64,000 nucleotides of DNA from Pycnopodia helianthoides (lineage: Eukaryota; Echinodermata; Asteroidea; Forcipulatida; Asteriidae). A model generated the notes under the pieces. The model ran no database searches. It was given only the letters and a program-made list of their open reading frames with translations, and was not told the DNA's origin. Every line of letters starts with the position of its first letter. Within the stretch, counting starts at the first letter, position 1. The position numbers were made by a program, and so were the translations under genes. Shown here piece by piece: positions 45,970 to 58,059 of this stretch. Where the stretch lies: NCBI GenBank assembly GCA_032158295.1, contig CM063245.1:8666700-8730699 (forward strand). The letters run 5' to 3'.

Positions 45970-47319
45970 TTAAGACGAACCTAGTGATTCTGATTCGCTG
46001 AAATTGTGAGGCAAGTGAGCATTTATTTATCATTTTAATGAAAATCTGGGAGTTCCACACCTCCACTGTTGTACATGTACATGATTGTGCAAGAGCACAA
46101 TAAACATTTAAAAGGTTTTCTGATTATGTTGTCTAGAAAATAACTCGTAACTTCTCTTTAGTTTTTCCGAATGAGTGAATTTTAGGAGACAGTATTGTAT
46201 ATACATCAACCATCGTGTATTTTTGAAAGTTTTCGAAATCAATATAAGATGAAATGAAAAATGTCTTGAGTGGGCGATTTGTTTTCATATTTGCAAATCA
46301 ATTTGACTTATTTATAATGTTGGTGTAAAAAAAAATTACCCACAAAATAATAACAATCAGATTCATGACGAGAAATTGCCAGGTTTTTTTTCATATCAAA
46401 CTTCTTATAACTACACTTTATATGAGGAGGTTACCAGGCTTTGAACGAAGGAGTGTTGGCAGTTATTGTTTTATGTTTTCTGTTTACAAACAATTCCGTC
46501 ACAGCTGCCCATCATTTTAAGTTCCGTATTAAGTCCGTGAGCATGACAGCTCGGCCACAACAAACCAATCCCACGTTATTGAAAATTGTATTTGTTTTTA
46601 AAAATGACTTCACAACTAAATGTACACTTATTGAAAGGCATAATTTAGAGAATAAGCTATACGATTCGAAGGAATGTACTAATTTGGCTCTGCCATTCAC
46701 CAAAAACTAATCATCCCTGTCAGTGTGAACGTGTGTAAGGAAGGAATGTTTATATTTGTAGAGGGCGCCCTTTGAATTGAGCTGCCAATTTCTCAGGCGG
46801 TAACTTTTTAAGATTTGAATCCTTTTTGATCATCATGTTTTGAGTGTTTGTCGTCGTTTTCTTCTGGAATGCTCTTTATGTGTACTACCAGCTGTTGTAA
46901 ACTGCGGTGAACTTTTTGATGCAAGTTTTGTGATGTGAACAGCCTGAAATTTGGAGGTATTTATTGTGTACACTAAAAAGTATGAATTACCGATTGATGT
47001 GTGCACAGTGTATAGTAGTCAACATGGCATCGGCTACGCATGTAAATGTACGCACCATGTTTGCTCTTCCAACAATCTTACCAACATGTTAAACTTGACA
47101 TTTCATTGGCAAGTTCCTGTGCTCTTGACAAGTATGAAGTGTGTGGCTGCTGGCCTATCCACGGTTTTCAGCGACGTTGAGGAGAACGTTCAGGGGAACT
47201 TAATTTAAGACTACCAAACAACATCTTTTACGTCACTGCGCGCAATGTAAACAACCCCAAGAGACGAAGAAGTATTTTCGGCTTACCGAACATCGGGTCT
47301 CCTGTCCCACCAGGAAATT
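45970..47319. other. No gene confidently seen
   Basis: An open frame at 46441-46710 lacks an ATG at its start and has no recognised domain. Motifs such as GTAGAGGGCGCCCTTTGAATTG (46759) resemble common repeats. Nothing else is supported. Confidence 0.4.
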
Positions 47320-47343
47320 ATGTCTACAGTCAAAGCTTTGCCG
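47320..47343 (+). CDS. Very short candidate first coding exon
   Basis: ATGTCTACAGTCAAAGCTTT then GCCG is followed by a strong GTAAGT donor (phase 0; MSTVKALP). The upstream ~120 bp are CpG-bearing (GCGCGCAATG, GAAGTATTTTCGGCTTACCG). Too short for identification. Confidence 0.18.
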
Positions 47344-47779
47344 GTAAGTTGTTGTAAATATAAAAAAGGTGACTCTTTTAGGCCTATTTTACAAGGTACA
47401 CAATGTTACGTTGTCAGGTCCTTAAATATTTGTTGTGGCATCCTAAATAGTTTCAACAAACACCACATTAATCCACAAGTCAGGACGATCAAAAGAAATA
47501 AGCAGATATAATTGCTTGGTTTTTTAACATTTTGTTTTTTTCATAGAAAATGTTATTAATTGTTATAGGCCTACAATAATTATTTTCAAACCCAGCAAAC
47601 AAAGAAATGTTATTTATTGTTATAGGCCTACAATAATATTTTCAAAGCCAGCACAACACCCAATTTTAAGAATTCAAAATTTGCTTATTCTGCATGTGCA
47701 CAACGAATGAAGGCAGCGTCTTAAACTTGATAACACTAACAATAGTGCAGTGTTACACCATGGTTTCACTGATACCGCT

Positions 47780-48930
47780 CTTAATATAAGTGTTAAACAA
47801 ATAGAATAAACATCTGTTAAACTTTTAAAAATCAAAGGGGAATTCAATTAATACCGTTTGGTTTTGATGTTTTAGTAAATAAGAAACATAAAAAGACACC
47901 CACAAAATGACTCAGAGTTGAAAGCAAAGAAACATTTGTACACATTTTATTATTAATTTTCAGATGAAATTTACTTCGTTACAACATTATGATAATTTTC
48001 AAAAGTAAAAGAAAACATTTGGAATAATAAAAATAACATTTTAAGAGATCCTGCAACCCATTGTAGGCTGCCTTTAAAGATTCAAGATTCAAAGATTCAA
48101 AAATATTCATTGTCTTAGTTATTATCCCTGCGTATGTAAAAAATATTTGGGCATTTAAGTAGAACGTGAGTAAATTTAATTTAAACTTACAATTAATAAA
48201 GCACATGCTTGCAGTATGCGTTACTGCAGTCCTGCAGTACTGTCCACAATTCTAGTTTTTGCATTTGAATTGGAATTATTGAGATCTATTTCATATTCAA
48301 GTGAGTCGTCTCCCCCCTTCCCCACCCTACGTTTATCTACTTTCCCGACTATTTATGTTGTGCATGAGGAGTGAATAAAAAGTGCCTCTTTTTCTTCATT
48401 CAAGTTCCCAAGTTATAGGTGCTGCTGTTCGGGATGTATTTTCTGGAACAGTTTAATGTAAATATGTTTGACATTTATTTTAATAATCGTTTTGTGTTTG
48501 TATTTGAGTCCTTTAGCTAAATATCGAACAATTTCTGATACTTGCAATAAATCTATTACCTCATACCAGCTTCTTAATTGTGTTCAACTGGCTTATTTTC
48601 TTTTGTAGTGACTTCATCTTTAAGTGTACGGCGGGAACTTTATTCATTTGGACTAAAAAGGAAAGGCGGCCAATCCAAACACCTGTTGCCATTCACTTTT
48701 AAATTGACCCTGCTATGATAATGCAGCCTGTCTTATGGTGACGTTACTGTTGTCAACACTACACTTCATACCCCCAGGCGAACTCCACGTCACACGGAAG
48801 GGGCGAGTATTCGAGAACGAGAATAAGGCAACTACAGCGGTATCTCCAATCCTGGAAAAATGTCCGTGTTTGTGCAACCCTTTGGAATAGTGATACTTTT
48901 TGCGCTGCTTTCAACCCACACAGAAGGTAA
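47780..48930 (+). repeat. Segmental duplication, E-side copy (partner about 58975-61090)
   Basis: Shared from AAACATCTGTTAAACTTTTA and TAATACCGTTTGGTTT.GATG through GATCCTGCAACCCA, GTGACTTCATCTTTAAGTG, TACGGCGGG, CCCCCAGGCGAACTCCACGT and into the signal exon. The F-side copy contains the 60151 MITE and about 500 bp more of unrelated sequence. Confidence 0.88.
48787..48859 (+). promoter_or_regulatory. Conserved proximal promoter / 5' UTR of genes E and F
   Basis: CGTCACACGGAA.GGGCGAGT through TACAGCGGTATCTCCAATCC to the ATG is almost identical at 60927-60999. It differs completely from the A/C and B/D promoter types, so the cluster has three promoter classes. No TATA box is evident. Confidence 0.55.
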
Positions 48931-51900
48931 TATTTGTTTTCATTTCTACAATAATATGCTTTTTCTAAATAACCTCACTTAACTGAATTAGTAAACCAGT
49001 ATTGGTACTGACCATCGTGAATCGCTCCAGTGTGTACACGGCAGACAAGCGTTCCCATTGTTTTTTTATGCAAAAAAATGTGTATTGTTGTTTGTTTCTT
49101 ATTTTTTATTAATTTAAAAACTGTACAAAATCACATTATTACTTTTATCAAGAATTGCAATGAGATTCACTTCTGTGAAAGAACAACGCGGGTTACGTTT
49201 ATGATTCCTATTTCTACTAATTACGAATATGTTATTTAAACAACTTTGGCAAACCATTCTTGCTGTTTCTACATAAATAGCAAGCATGTGTCCCTCCTTA
49301 TATTAGTCGACTAATCCTTTTTTAACGCAAAACAATCATATTGCTAAAAGGCAAATAAAGCATATTTTCTATAAACCTGGGTAAAGATAATGTGTTAAAC
49401 GCTTTCGAAATGTCCTAGATTGCACCAGAGAGCATCTAATAATCAACAAATTTCCCAGGGCCCTAAAGCGGGCCCCGGACCCTAAAGCGGGCCCCGGACC
49501 TCACGCAGTAAAAGCTTTGCGTTTGCTCGTTCTTGCGATTTCATCCTGGCGAGAAATCCTTCTTTATATAAACGGCCAGCGTTGGGCCCCCTCATATTAT
49601 CAGCCGACCAGTTTCCCTAATATTTACGTAAATATTCACGATTTTTGCCCAAAATCACAACTATTAACGTAAATATTTACGATTATTGTCCGTGTCGTGA
49701 ATGTTTGCGTAAATATTTACGTGAATATTCACGACTTGTGCCAAAATCGCAAATATTTACGTGAATAAATATTTGCGATTTGTGCCCCCAATTGCAAATA
49801 TTTACCTAAATATTTACTTAAATATTCACGATTTGTGCCCAAATCGAATACCCAGCCATCCGTGAATATTGGTGTTTTTTTAAGCAATCCAGATATGAGC
49901 CAAATGAGCCACTTTGTCACCACCCTGTATTGCATTATACAGGGTGGTGACAAAATGGCTCATTTGGCTCATATCTGTCGGCTCATTTTCTATTATTTAG
50001 CGGGTTTTTTTTCTTTATTGAATGCTTTCCAATGATTTTTAGCTATCAAATGAAAATTTGTAAGTTATGGCTAATATTTTAGTGTTCCTTCGGATAAAAT
50101 AACGGATTCGCCATTACAGAAATGAGCCAAAGAGCTATTTTGTCACCTCCCTATAACTGCATGAGTTCTCATATTCTGAATACGCGGCCGGCTGTTCCGC
50201 GAATACGCGACTGGCTATATTCGGGCCCAATACTGTGCTAGCTTCAGCTCGGTCTATAGGTTGCTTGAAAAAAGCCCTTCAATTGACTCCTTTATCAAAC
50301 TTGGGCGCGTTGCCGAAATTGATGGCTCCATGGACAGTATACACAAATTTTCTTTTTTAGCCTGGCTGTACGCGCAAGTGCTGTATGCCGCACTGCCATT
50401 GCTGGGATATGGGCGGCCATTGGAGCGAAAAAGATATAACCGAAAATACAACAACAAAAACAAACAAAACAAAATTATACAATAAATCACACAAATTTAA
50501 AGAATTTACACAAACATAAAAGCAAAATCCCGAAACATGTAATGAAATCCAAAATAATATCTATATAGGCCTAAAATTAAAATAATAATAGTAACAAATA
50601 AAATATAAAATACACAGATAGAGTACAATCAAAAACTGTTTTCCAATTCCTATAAAATAAAATAAAAACAAGCCAATGAATGAATTTAGACGGTACATAT
50701 ATAAAAGTAACTGAAAGATAAGCACATAATAATAATAGTAATGCTGCGTATAAAAACTATTTAAAAAAAGTAGTAATAACAAAAAATGATACATGACATT
50801 GCTTTTACAATGCATAGCAAAAAGGTCAAATGTCGTCATTTTTGTTAATATTGTCGTTGAAAACGGATAATTTCAGGTTCAGAAGTGATAAGTCCCTGTA
50901 GGGAACAATACTTGCCTCTCGTTAATGGCTACCGGTAATTTTATGGCGATCATTTTTTAAACAAAAAGAACCCAATTATTTTTAAAGGATTTGCATGGAT
51001 CATTATTGGTTTCCCCCTTCACAGTTGACTTGTAAAATGTTAATTACGATGACATTCCTAGCTTTAATCAAACTTTCTTTCATCACCATGATAATTTCAA
51101 AGACTAATTACACAGCAATTAATCAGTAAGAGCATTTGAAGCCAGGTAAAAGCCTTTACAAACTATACGTGTTCATCCTTATACACAATACTCGCCATAA
51201 AAATTACCGGTAGCCGTTAATGAGAGGCAGTTATTGTTCCCTACAGGGACTTATCACTTCTGAACCTGAAATAATCTGTTTTCAATGACAGTATTAAAGA
51301 GGAGGACAATATTGTACGTAAATAACAAGCCTTGGGTATCTTTTTAAATTTGAACCACGATTCTAGTAATCTACCGCAAGAGTCTTGAAAACTATAGGCC
51401 TGAACATCTTTTCAGCAAACTCGAGCGTTAGGGATGGGGTCGAAAATACTCAGACCATGAAGGTCTTCGGACCAAGATGGAGTAAGCAATAGGTAGACTA
51501 GGTAACCTGTGTTCATGTTCAATAAACCGTGTAAGTCTCGCGACGATAAGGTCACCATTGAGCTTCATGGCAACTCTGAGCCATCAGCTATGGGAGATAA
51601 CCGTGGGTGCAATTTTGTGTGACTTTGTTTTGTTTTTTTGTCACATCACTTTTTTGAACCCCGAAGACATTTTGGTGGAATGATAACACGTACATTTAAA
51701 ACTAACAATTTAACAAATAAAATTTTAATAAATTCTGGAAACGTTTAAAAATGAAGAAATAGGCTATTGCTCGACCTCCAACATCCGGCTCGAAGTGTCA
51801 AATTGCCAATTTACGCCGACAGTGTATTGCAAACCGTGTCGATTGCAATAACAAACCAAAGTTAGGTAATATTCTAATTTGGGAAATAAGTGCTTTGTTT

Positions 51901-54900
51901 CTTAGCGCAAAAACAGACCATGATCATGGTCTGATCATGCGACTCATGCATGAGTCGCATGGACTTTTGCATGTGACGTTGCATGGAGTCGCCGGGCCAA
52001 CGACATCCTAGTTTCAGGCATGTAACAGCTTGATCGAGTTTGCATTGGTGTACGTCCAGGATCGCGACGATCGCCTTTTATTGCATGTGCTTTGTGGTCA
52101 AACGTGAAACGAAAAATGAGTTTAGCTTAAAAAATGATAATAATTCTAAGACTTGCGATATATTTTTTTACAACTTACAATTGCGATACAAGTTCTTTTC
52201 AAAAACAATTGCCACAATAGCAGCTATAGCTGCTGTTCGATGTGCAGCGCCGTAACTAGGGTAATATTTTTAAGGGCACAAGGGGTCACTTCTGGCAAAG
52301 TTTCGCATTTTTAAAATCTGCATTGTAAAAGCCATTTTATGTATTAAGCTTCACTGTGGCATCGCGCAGTTTCCGACTGCAGAGCTTTTTGTCGTATATG
52401 ATTTTAGTTATACTTTTGTTCTTCAAAATATGACATGTTACACGTATTCATACATTGCTGACCTTTTCCAAGATGTCCGTTTATGTAAGGGTTAATTTAT
52501 GAAACATTATTTACTAAAAGTAGGGGGTGCTTTAGAATAATATTCCAGCACCCCCATCCAAAAAGTTGGGGGTGCTGTAACACCCACAGCAACCGCGGGC
52601 CTGCTTGCTGGTTCGTCTCGTAGAAATGTCCCACACTATAATACACAGCAAAGGGTGTAGCACAAGGTGTTACTTGGACCACCACCCTCTCCAGTCATGA
52701 AAGGATCTTTGCAGTCGGTGTAACTGCATGCAGTTAACTTCTGCATCCTTGTCCAGCCCAACAAGGATCAAACTTGATCATGTAGGCATACGTATATAAA
52801 CCAATGGAACATTGGGTTCACGGCAGAGACTAGATTTGTTGGTCAACATTTGACTTAAAAAATTATGTACCGCGCTTGTTAAAGTAAGTTTAATATATCA
52901 TGCATGTTTGGCTTTATTAGTGTATCTCGTTCTTTCTGTCTTTGAACCAAATCTAAGTTTTATAACAATGTTGTGTAAATATTTTTCGGCAATGAGAGCT
53001 TCCCTAGGCCATTCAGACATGCTAAAACCCAACAGCTTCAGAGGGCTCAGCCCCCTAAACACCCGCCAAGGGCTTCACCCCTGGACCCCACCTGGGGCCA
53101 TTCAGCGGGCCCCTAGACCTTCGCCGTAAGTACCACGACCCCTGATGTTCCCCCCCCCCATCCCCCACCCACCCACCCACACACACACACATTCCTATTT
53201 TCCATCCCTGTGGAGACATCTTTTGTTCTTTCCTTTGTCCCTGTAGTTAAGAACCTCCCATAGACTTTGTACACAAAATTCCTTGTGGAGCAACCCAGTC
53301 TTTAGAATTTCCCTATGGAGACCCTTTGTTTTCCCTTTTCTGTTTTGTTCTCGGTCTCCTTAAGGTAGTGAATATGAGAGCACACGCACACACACACACA
53401 CACACACCCACACATATTTCGAGACAAACTGACGCCCATGCAGTATAGTATTGTGTTCTGTATATTATACAAGGCGGTTTTGTTTTTGTTTTTCCACGCG
53501 GCGACTGTTTTCTGGGGGTGGCGACTTCTTTTTGGCGGCGGCTTCTTTTTGGCGGCAACTTATTTATTTTTTTCAGCAAAGTTTTTTTTCACGCGGCGAT
53601 TTATTTTTATTTTGTTCACGCCGCGCCTTTTTCTTTTTATGCGTGGCCTTCGAGGTTGTGGTTGTGGGGGATTCTCGTACAGGTTAGTCAGGCGCAAGCG
53701 CATAGCTGACTGCCATGTTTTGCAGCAAGAGGGATGACGACCAGAATGACATGGTAAGTTACGTTGTTTCGGGGCTTCTGGACTAATGTAACTTACCCTG
53801 TCATTCTGATCGAGAACCATTTTGCTGCAAATGTGTGGTGCACCCCGCTAATAGGGAGTAAACAGAGCGGTGGCCTTATAAATACTTCCTGGGCCCTCAA
53901 AATGTTCAATACAAGACAGATTTGAGAGCAAATTAGCCAGAGCCAGTGTAAAAGATTTCCACAATTATTGTGACCAGGGCTTGTTGACTTCCAACTTGAA
54001 GTTGTTTAGAGAACATATATGGCTGGCCCTTAATAGTCATATTCGCAGAGAAATGTGGAGCAACTTTTGCAAGATTAGTGCTCGGACGTTTGGAAATCTG
54101 TTTTATTTGGAGGGAGAATATAAACTCGACGGGCTTTGGAACAACACATGTCAAATTGAGCAAAGGATAAAGGTTTAGGAGTCAAAATGGATAGTTTTTC
54201 TTTTTACTGTAAAAAGCTATAAGACTTCTAACTACTTTATAAGTATTTTTTGAATATTTAGCATTTTGAAACCGATTGGAATGAAATTTATTCCTGAAGA
54301 CTTTTAGTTACTGTTTGGAGCTTTTAGCCTAAAACTTAATACAAACAGCTACGATCGCCTGACAAACCGTAACACAATGGACTGCTCAGTGTTTTCCTTT
54401 TCGAGAACAAAGTGGATAATTCATAGAATATATTGTAATTTCTTTCATACAGCGATGTTGTGTCAGATGGGACAAGAACCGGATTCGAGCGCCGCCCGTA
54501 GATACCGATGGGTCATCCCGGTGGAGGATCCCTGCAAGTGCACCAAGATTCGACTAGGTGGTATAAACAACCGTGCACCCGGCCGCAACTTCAAAGTCAT
54601 CTACTTTGATACCTTCAGCAACTCTGCAATTGAGATTCGCAAATGGCTCAATTGTTCTGGTAAGAATTTCGTTTGCATTCAGAAATTAAAAATGTTAAAG
54701 CAATGAAGTAAGTTTTGATTGGTTCGTATGTAAATAAAATGACATGTGATAATTGCAATAACTGTAAGAATACAGGCATGAACTGTATTTTTTATATAAC
54801 AAAAAATACATAGAGGTCTTAAAAGATGTTTTCTTAGGAAAGCTTTGTCTAACTGGTTATTAGAGTCAAATGACATAATAATTATATACTTTGGTCTTGT

Positions 54901-56008
54901 TTTGATTTCCCAAAAGTATATAATACACGTGTGCTGATTCCAACAACGACGTAGTTCGATTATTTAAGTACCTTGGATTTGACCAGTTGATTTCGGGTGA
55001 AAAATGTGGTTTGGGCGGTGTTATTTTACTGTATTTTCAAAGTATCGTCAGTATTATCTCAAAGCGCAAAAAACATGAACAATTTCAATATTAAATGGCG
55101 AAAAGTCGACAAACCAGTAATTTTTTTAATTAGCTGAACTTCAAACGTGGTTTTTCTCCAAACATTAAAGTTTGGCTGCAGAGGACTTTTGGGGCACTTC
55201 TTGAAATTGCTGACGATATAAAGTTCTGTTCTCGAATAAATGTGCTACTCCACAAAGCAATGTTCTGAATACACTCTTGATATTGACCAAATTCACTTTT
55301 CGTCATCGTCACAAGAATTGTAGTCTTGTGGGGAGTCGAGAGTCCCCCTGTGTTATACAGTGTGGTGCACATTTTAAGCAACAAAATGGCGAGTGTCGTG
55401 GACAGTCGCGTGGGGCGTTGATGCAAGTGGCCAATAAAGAGGGTTCTGTATTTTTGAACTATACTGTACATTCCGGAAATGTTTTTCTCATTCACTTTAA
55501 TTTACACAGACGAAATTAGTATTTTGGGGGTTTATCCATACTTACAACAACAAAAATGAAGGGCAGCCCGTGTCTATTCTTTACTTTTTGAGGTAAATGT
55601 ATGTCAAAAGCAATGTTGAATAATCGACACTATTAAGTAGCACTCAAAATTGATAATATTGTATAGTGTGTGTGTTTGTAATTTGCAGATGCTTTTCCTG
55701 GCAATCGAGTAAAGACTACAACATCTGCAGTCAGTGGCGAGGTGATGGGCAGTATACCAGCTTCTCAATCGGCAGTCATTACTACTCATGCAACCGGCAA
55801 TGCACCGGCAACCAGCGACATACCGGTAACCAGCTTCTCCTGCGTGGGAAGAGCTAACGGTGGACACTATGCCGACCCATACAGCTGTACGATGTACTAC
55901 CAGTGCGGCAATGGTGTAGCATATCACATGCCATGCCCACGTAGCCTACACTTCAGAGAAACTGATGGCATTTGCACGTGGCCAAAGGACGCAAATTGCA
56001 ACTTGTAA
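48860..56008 (+). CDS. Family gene E: secreted four-Cys domain plus chitin-binding protein
   Basis: Exons are 48860-48926, 54453-54659 and 55689-56008; introns are phase 1 and the product is 197 aa. The signal peptide is MSVFVQPFGIVILFALLSTH then TEG. Exon 2 differs from gene A's by three bases. Exon 3 has the longest linker (TTTSAVSGEVMGSIPASQSA then VITTHATGNAPATSDIPVTS), Ser/Thr-rich and plausibly O-glycosylated, then a complete six-Cys chitin-binding domain (SCVGRANGGHYADPYSC, TMYYQC, YHMPC, ICTWPKDANCNL). Intron 1 is 5.5 kb against 0.44 kb in gene F because of inserted repeats and duplicated blocks, so pairing of signal exon and exon 2 rests on synteny with F. A broken second chitin-binding exon follows at 56554. 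Confidence 0.83.
49615..49860. repeat. Array of TTTACGTAAATATTCACG palindromic units
   Basis: Roughly eight units of ACGTAAATATT(C/T)ACG are separated by ATTTGTGCCCAAATCG-like spacers. They are the same building blocks as the interior of the TIR element at 15704-15905, but the terminal repeats are missing. It lies in gene E intron 1. Confidence 0.75.
49890..49977. mobile_element. 41-bp-arm hairpin (foldback) in gene E intron 1
   Basis: The left arm 49890-49930 (CAGATATGAGCCAAATGAGC…) and right arm 49937-49977 match at 40 of 41 positions around a 6-nt loop. Part of the arm text (AAATGAGCCAAAGAGCTATT, TTTGTCACCTCCCT) recurs at about 50120-50150, suggesting a dispersed family. Confidence 0.85.
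50857..51292. repeat. Inverted duplication, ~95-bp arms about 240 bp apart
   Basis: The left arm 50857-50950 and right arm 51191-51285 share, inverted, TTTCAGGTTCAGAAGTGATA, AGTCCCTGTAGGGAACAATA and TACCGGTAATTTT.ATGGCGA. The right arm continues into sequence paralogous to 17918-18090, so the left arm is the added copy. Confidence 0.8.
51525..52240 (+). repeat. Segmental duplication (partner 24605-25370) inside gene E intron 1
   Basis: Collinear with the partner through CATCCGGCTCGAA, TTTACGCCGACAGT and ATACAAGTTCTTTTCAAAAACA. It contains a local expansion of palindromes at 51915-51963 (GACCATGATCATGGTC, CGACTCATGCATGAGTCG) that is absent from the partner. Confidence 0.8.
52241..54240. other. 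Gene E intron 1 remainder; repeats, no exon recognised
   Basis: It holds a C-run and (CA)n stretches (53148-53190, 53385-53410), a region of repeated GGCGGC and CACGCGGCGA motifs (53490-53640), and an inverted repeat around 53710-53828 (CAGAATGACATGGTAAGTTAC / GTAACTTACCCTGTCATTCT). Open frames here are low-complexity. Confidence 0.45.
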
Positions 56009-56553
56009 AAAGTTGCCATTATTTGGTATCAATGTGAACACATTGTATCTTTGAGGCTGTTCTCTTTTCAGGTATGCTCGAGACTGGAATCAAGTTTTGA
56101 AATGACTTAATGTGGATGTTGCACGTTTAGTGTAATTTGCAACAATTGTTTGACAAGAGCACAGCTTGAAAAGTTTTGTTTAGAAAACATTTCCTTTCTT
56201 GAAAATGTGTTTTTTGTTACCAAAATAAGTATTGTAGATCAAAATTTAACGATGTGCTTGCGATTTTATTTTCTTAGAATTAAGAGTGTACCTAGTAACT
56301 TTGACAAAATTTTCTTTTTAAATTATCCAACCATATTTAAAAAGAAATTGTTTACTGTGTTCACTCCCAAAAAATATTCAACAGAATTTTCCAAATGTAA
56401 ACTTATGGGATGACTTTATAATACACCTATAATGTCGTCTTTCTATAAATCATGAATATAACAGAAACATGTACATTTTTTAGCTTCGTAGCTTAATTAT
56501 CTTTTTGCGCCAGAAAGGAAATTCAAAATTTGCATGATTAACACGTCTTTTGC

Positions 56554-57020
56554 AGGTAACAGTATACTGGCAACCAGCGACATACCGGAAACTAGCTTCT
56601 CCTGCGTGGGAAGAGTTGACGGAGGACACTATGCAATGTTCTAACAGTGCCATACCGGTGTGGCAGGAGATTCTGTCCCCCCATACGGGGAACTGTGTAT
56701 AAGCTGCTTCTGATAGCGCCCTCTTTTGAATCATCCTCTTTCAGCCCATGTTAATTTTCCACAGATTTCCCTATGACACCGGCCTGGCCTGAAACTGATG
56801 GCACCAGTTGCACGCGGGCCAGTGCCCAATTTCATAAAGCATGTAAGCACAGAAACCGGCTAGGCACACACAAGTATTGCTTAGCAGAAACAGGTCACCA
56901 GCCAAAATTCCATCAAGTTTACACTGTTGCCATTGGTGTCCCAGGTGTCCCACTAGTTTTTTGCTGAGCAAAGAAATTGGCTAAGCAGTATTCTCTGCTT
57001 AACAGCTTTTGATGAAGCAC
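56554..57020 (+). pseudogene. Broken second chitin-binding exon after gene E, split by a MITE
   Basis: After CTTTTGCAG the text GGTAACAGTATACTGGCAAC, CAGCGACATACCGGAAACTA and GCTTCTCCTGCGTGGGAAGA starts a domain copy. It reaches TATGCAATGTTCTAA (stop), then loses similarity. The end of the domain (ACTGATGGCACC…TGCACGCGGGCCAG) is separated from GAAGCACATTGCAA by a family-4 MITE. It is a paralogue of the 13593 orphan. Confidence 0.72.
56823..57014. mobile_element. MITE family 4 inside the broken chitin-binding exon
   Basis: GTGCCCAATTTCATAAAGCA at the left, then GTAAGCACAGAAACCGGCTA and TTTGCTGAGCAAAGAAATTG within, and a decayed AACAGCTTTTGATGAAG right end. It interrupts domain codons between GGCCAG and GAAGCACATTGC. 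Confidence 0.75.
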
Positions 57021-58059
57021 ATTGCAAATTTTAATTATATACTTGGACGTACACTTTTATCTATGTGAGGTCGTCATGTGTTATTTATAATTGAACTAAT
57101 CATAAAGATGTTCTCTTTTAGGGTAAGCTCGACTCTCGAATCAAATGACTTACTTTGGATGTTGCATACTAAGTTTAATCAAATATATTTAGAACCTTTG
57201 ATCAGCTTCGAATGTATTTTTTATTAAATGTTAATGTTTTCGAAAAACTGTTGTTGTTGTTGTGTGTTTTTTTTAAGGTAGGGTCATAATTGGGAGATCT
57301 CGATAATGTTGATTTATTGGCGAAATTATAAAGAAAGAAAACAGAAGAAGACAACACTGTCACTGTATTTTAAGAACGTCGAATCCATCCAAGTTTAGCA
57401 AGGTGACAGCGGCTACCAACCGCAGCTCTGGACGCAGCATTTGCGAACGGACACCCTTAGAAATGTTTGTGTGAAAAATTATTCAAACCATATTGCATCT
57501 AAGGGAATCCTTTCTCAAAATATTTTATACTGTCAACGGCTGCAGTGCTTCTCACCAAGTAAGTTTTTATATAAATTTTTGGAGTACTTACCGATTGACC
57601 GTACCTTGAAACAACATTCTTGCATTTTTCTGTACCTATAAACTGTAATATTAAAAGAAATCCTTGTGAAAATGTTTAAATAAATGTTAGAAATAAAAGT
57701 ACTTTCGTGCGTCACTCATTTTCAAAAGAAAAAGGAAGCATTTGTTGATTTTGTTTTGCATTTATTACTTATTGGATTATTTTTAAACACACCTAATCTT
57801 CTGTAACAGCAGAAAGGCGTTTAGTAAAAGAAAATTACATAAATTTTGACTAGAAATTTAAATCACGGTTTCGTCATTTTTCTTGCACAAGACCGGCTCG
57901 TTGTTTGCGATACCAGCGAAGAACCGTTCACAGTTGGAAAGTGTATATGTAAACAAAGAACTTTCAAAAATGGTGTTCTTTAAACATTATTGCAGTATAA
58001 TGAGAGATCAAAGTAAACGGTTTTTGCGAAGGCATGAGTTTTCGGGGGGAATACCATGC
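57021..58059. other. No gene; decayed family flank and MITE-2 fragment
   Basis: 57485-57560 (AAGGGAATCCTTTCTCAAAA, ATACTGTCAACGGCTGCAGT) is a MITE-2 fragment like that at 3966. 57890-57930 (CCGGCTCGTTGTTTGCGATACC) is a relative of the blocks at 14751 and 37510. No exon was found. Confidence 0.5.

Noticed and set aside
46441..46710. 89-aa open frame with a signal-like start
   Set aside because: It starts at TTG, and the first in-frame ATG is internal. No domain or splice signal was seen.
53438..53737. Several overlapping Phe-rich open frames
   Set aside because: They translate a T-rich, GGCGGC-repeat region. Low complexity in all frames.
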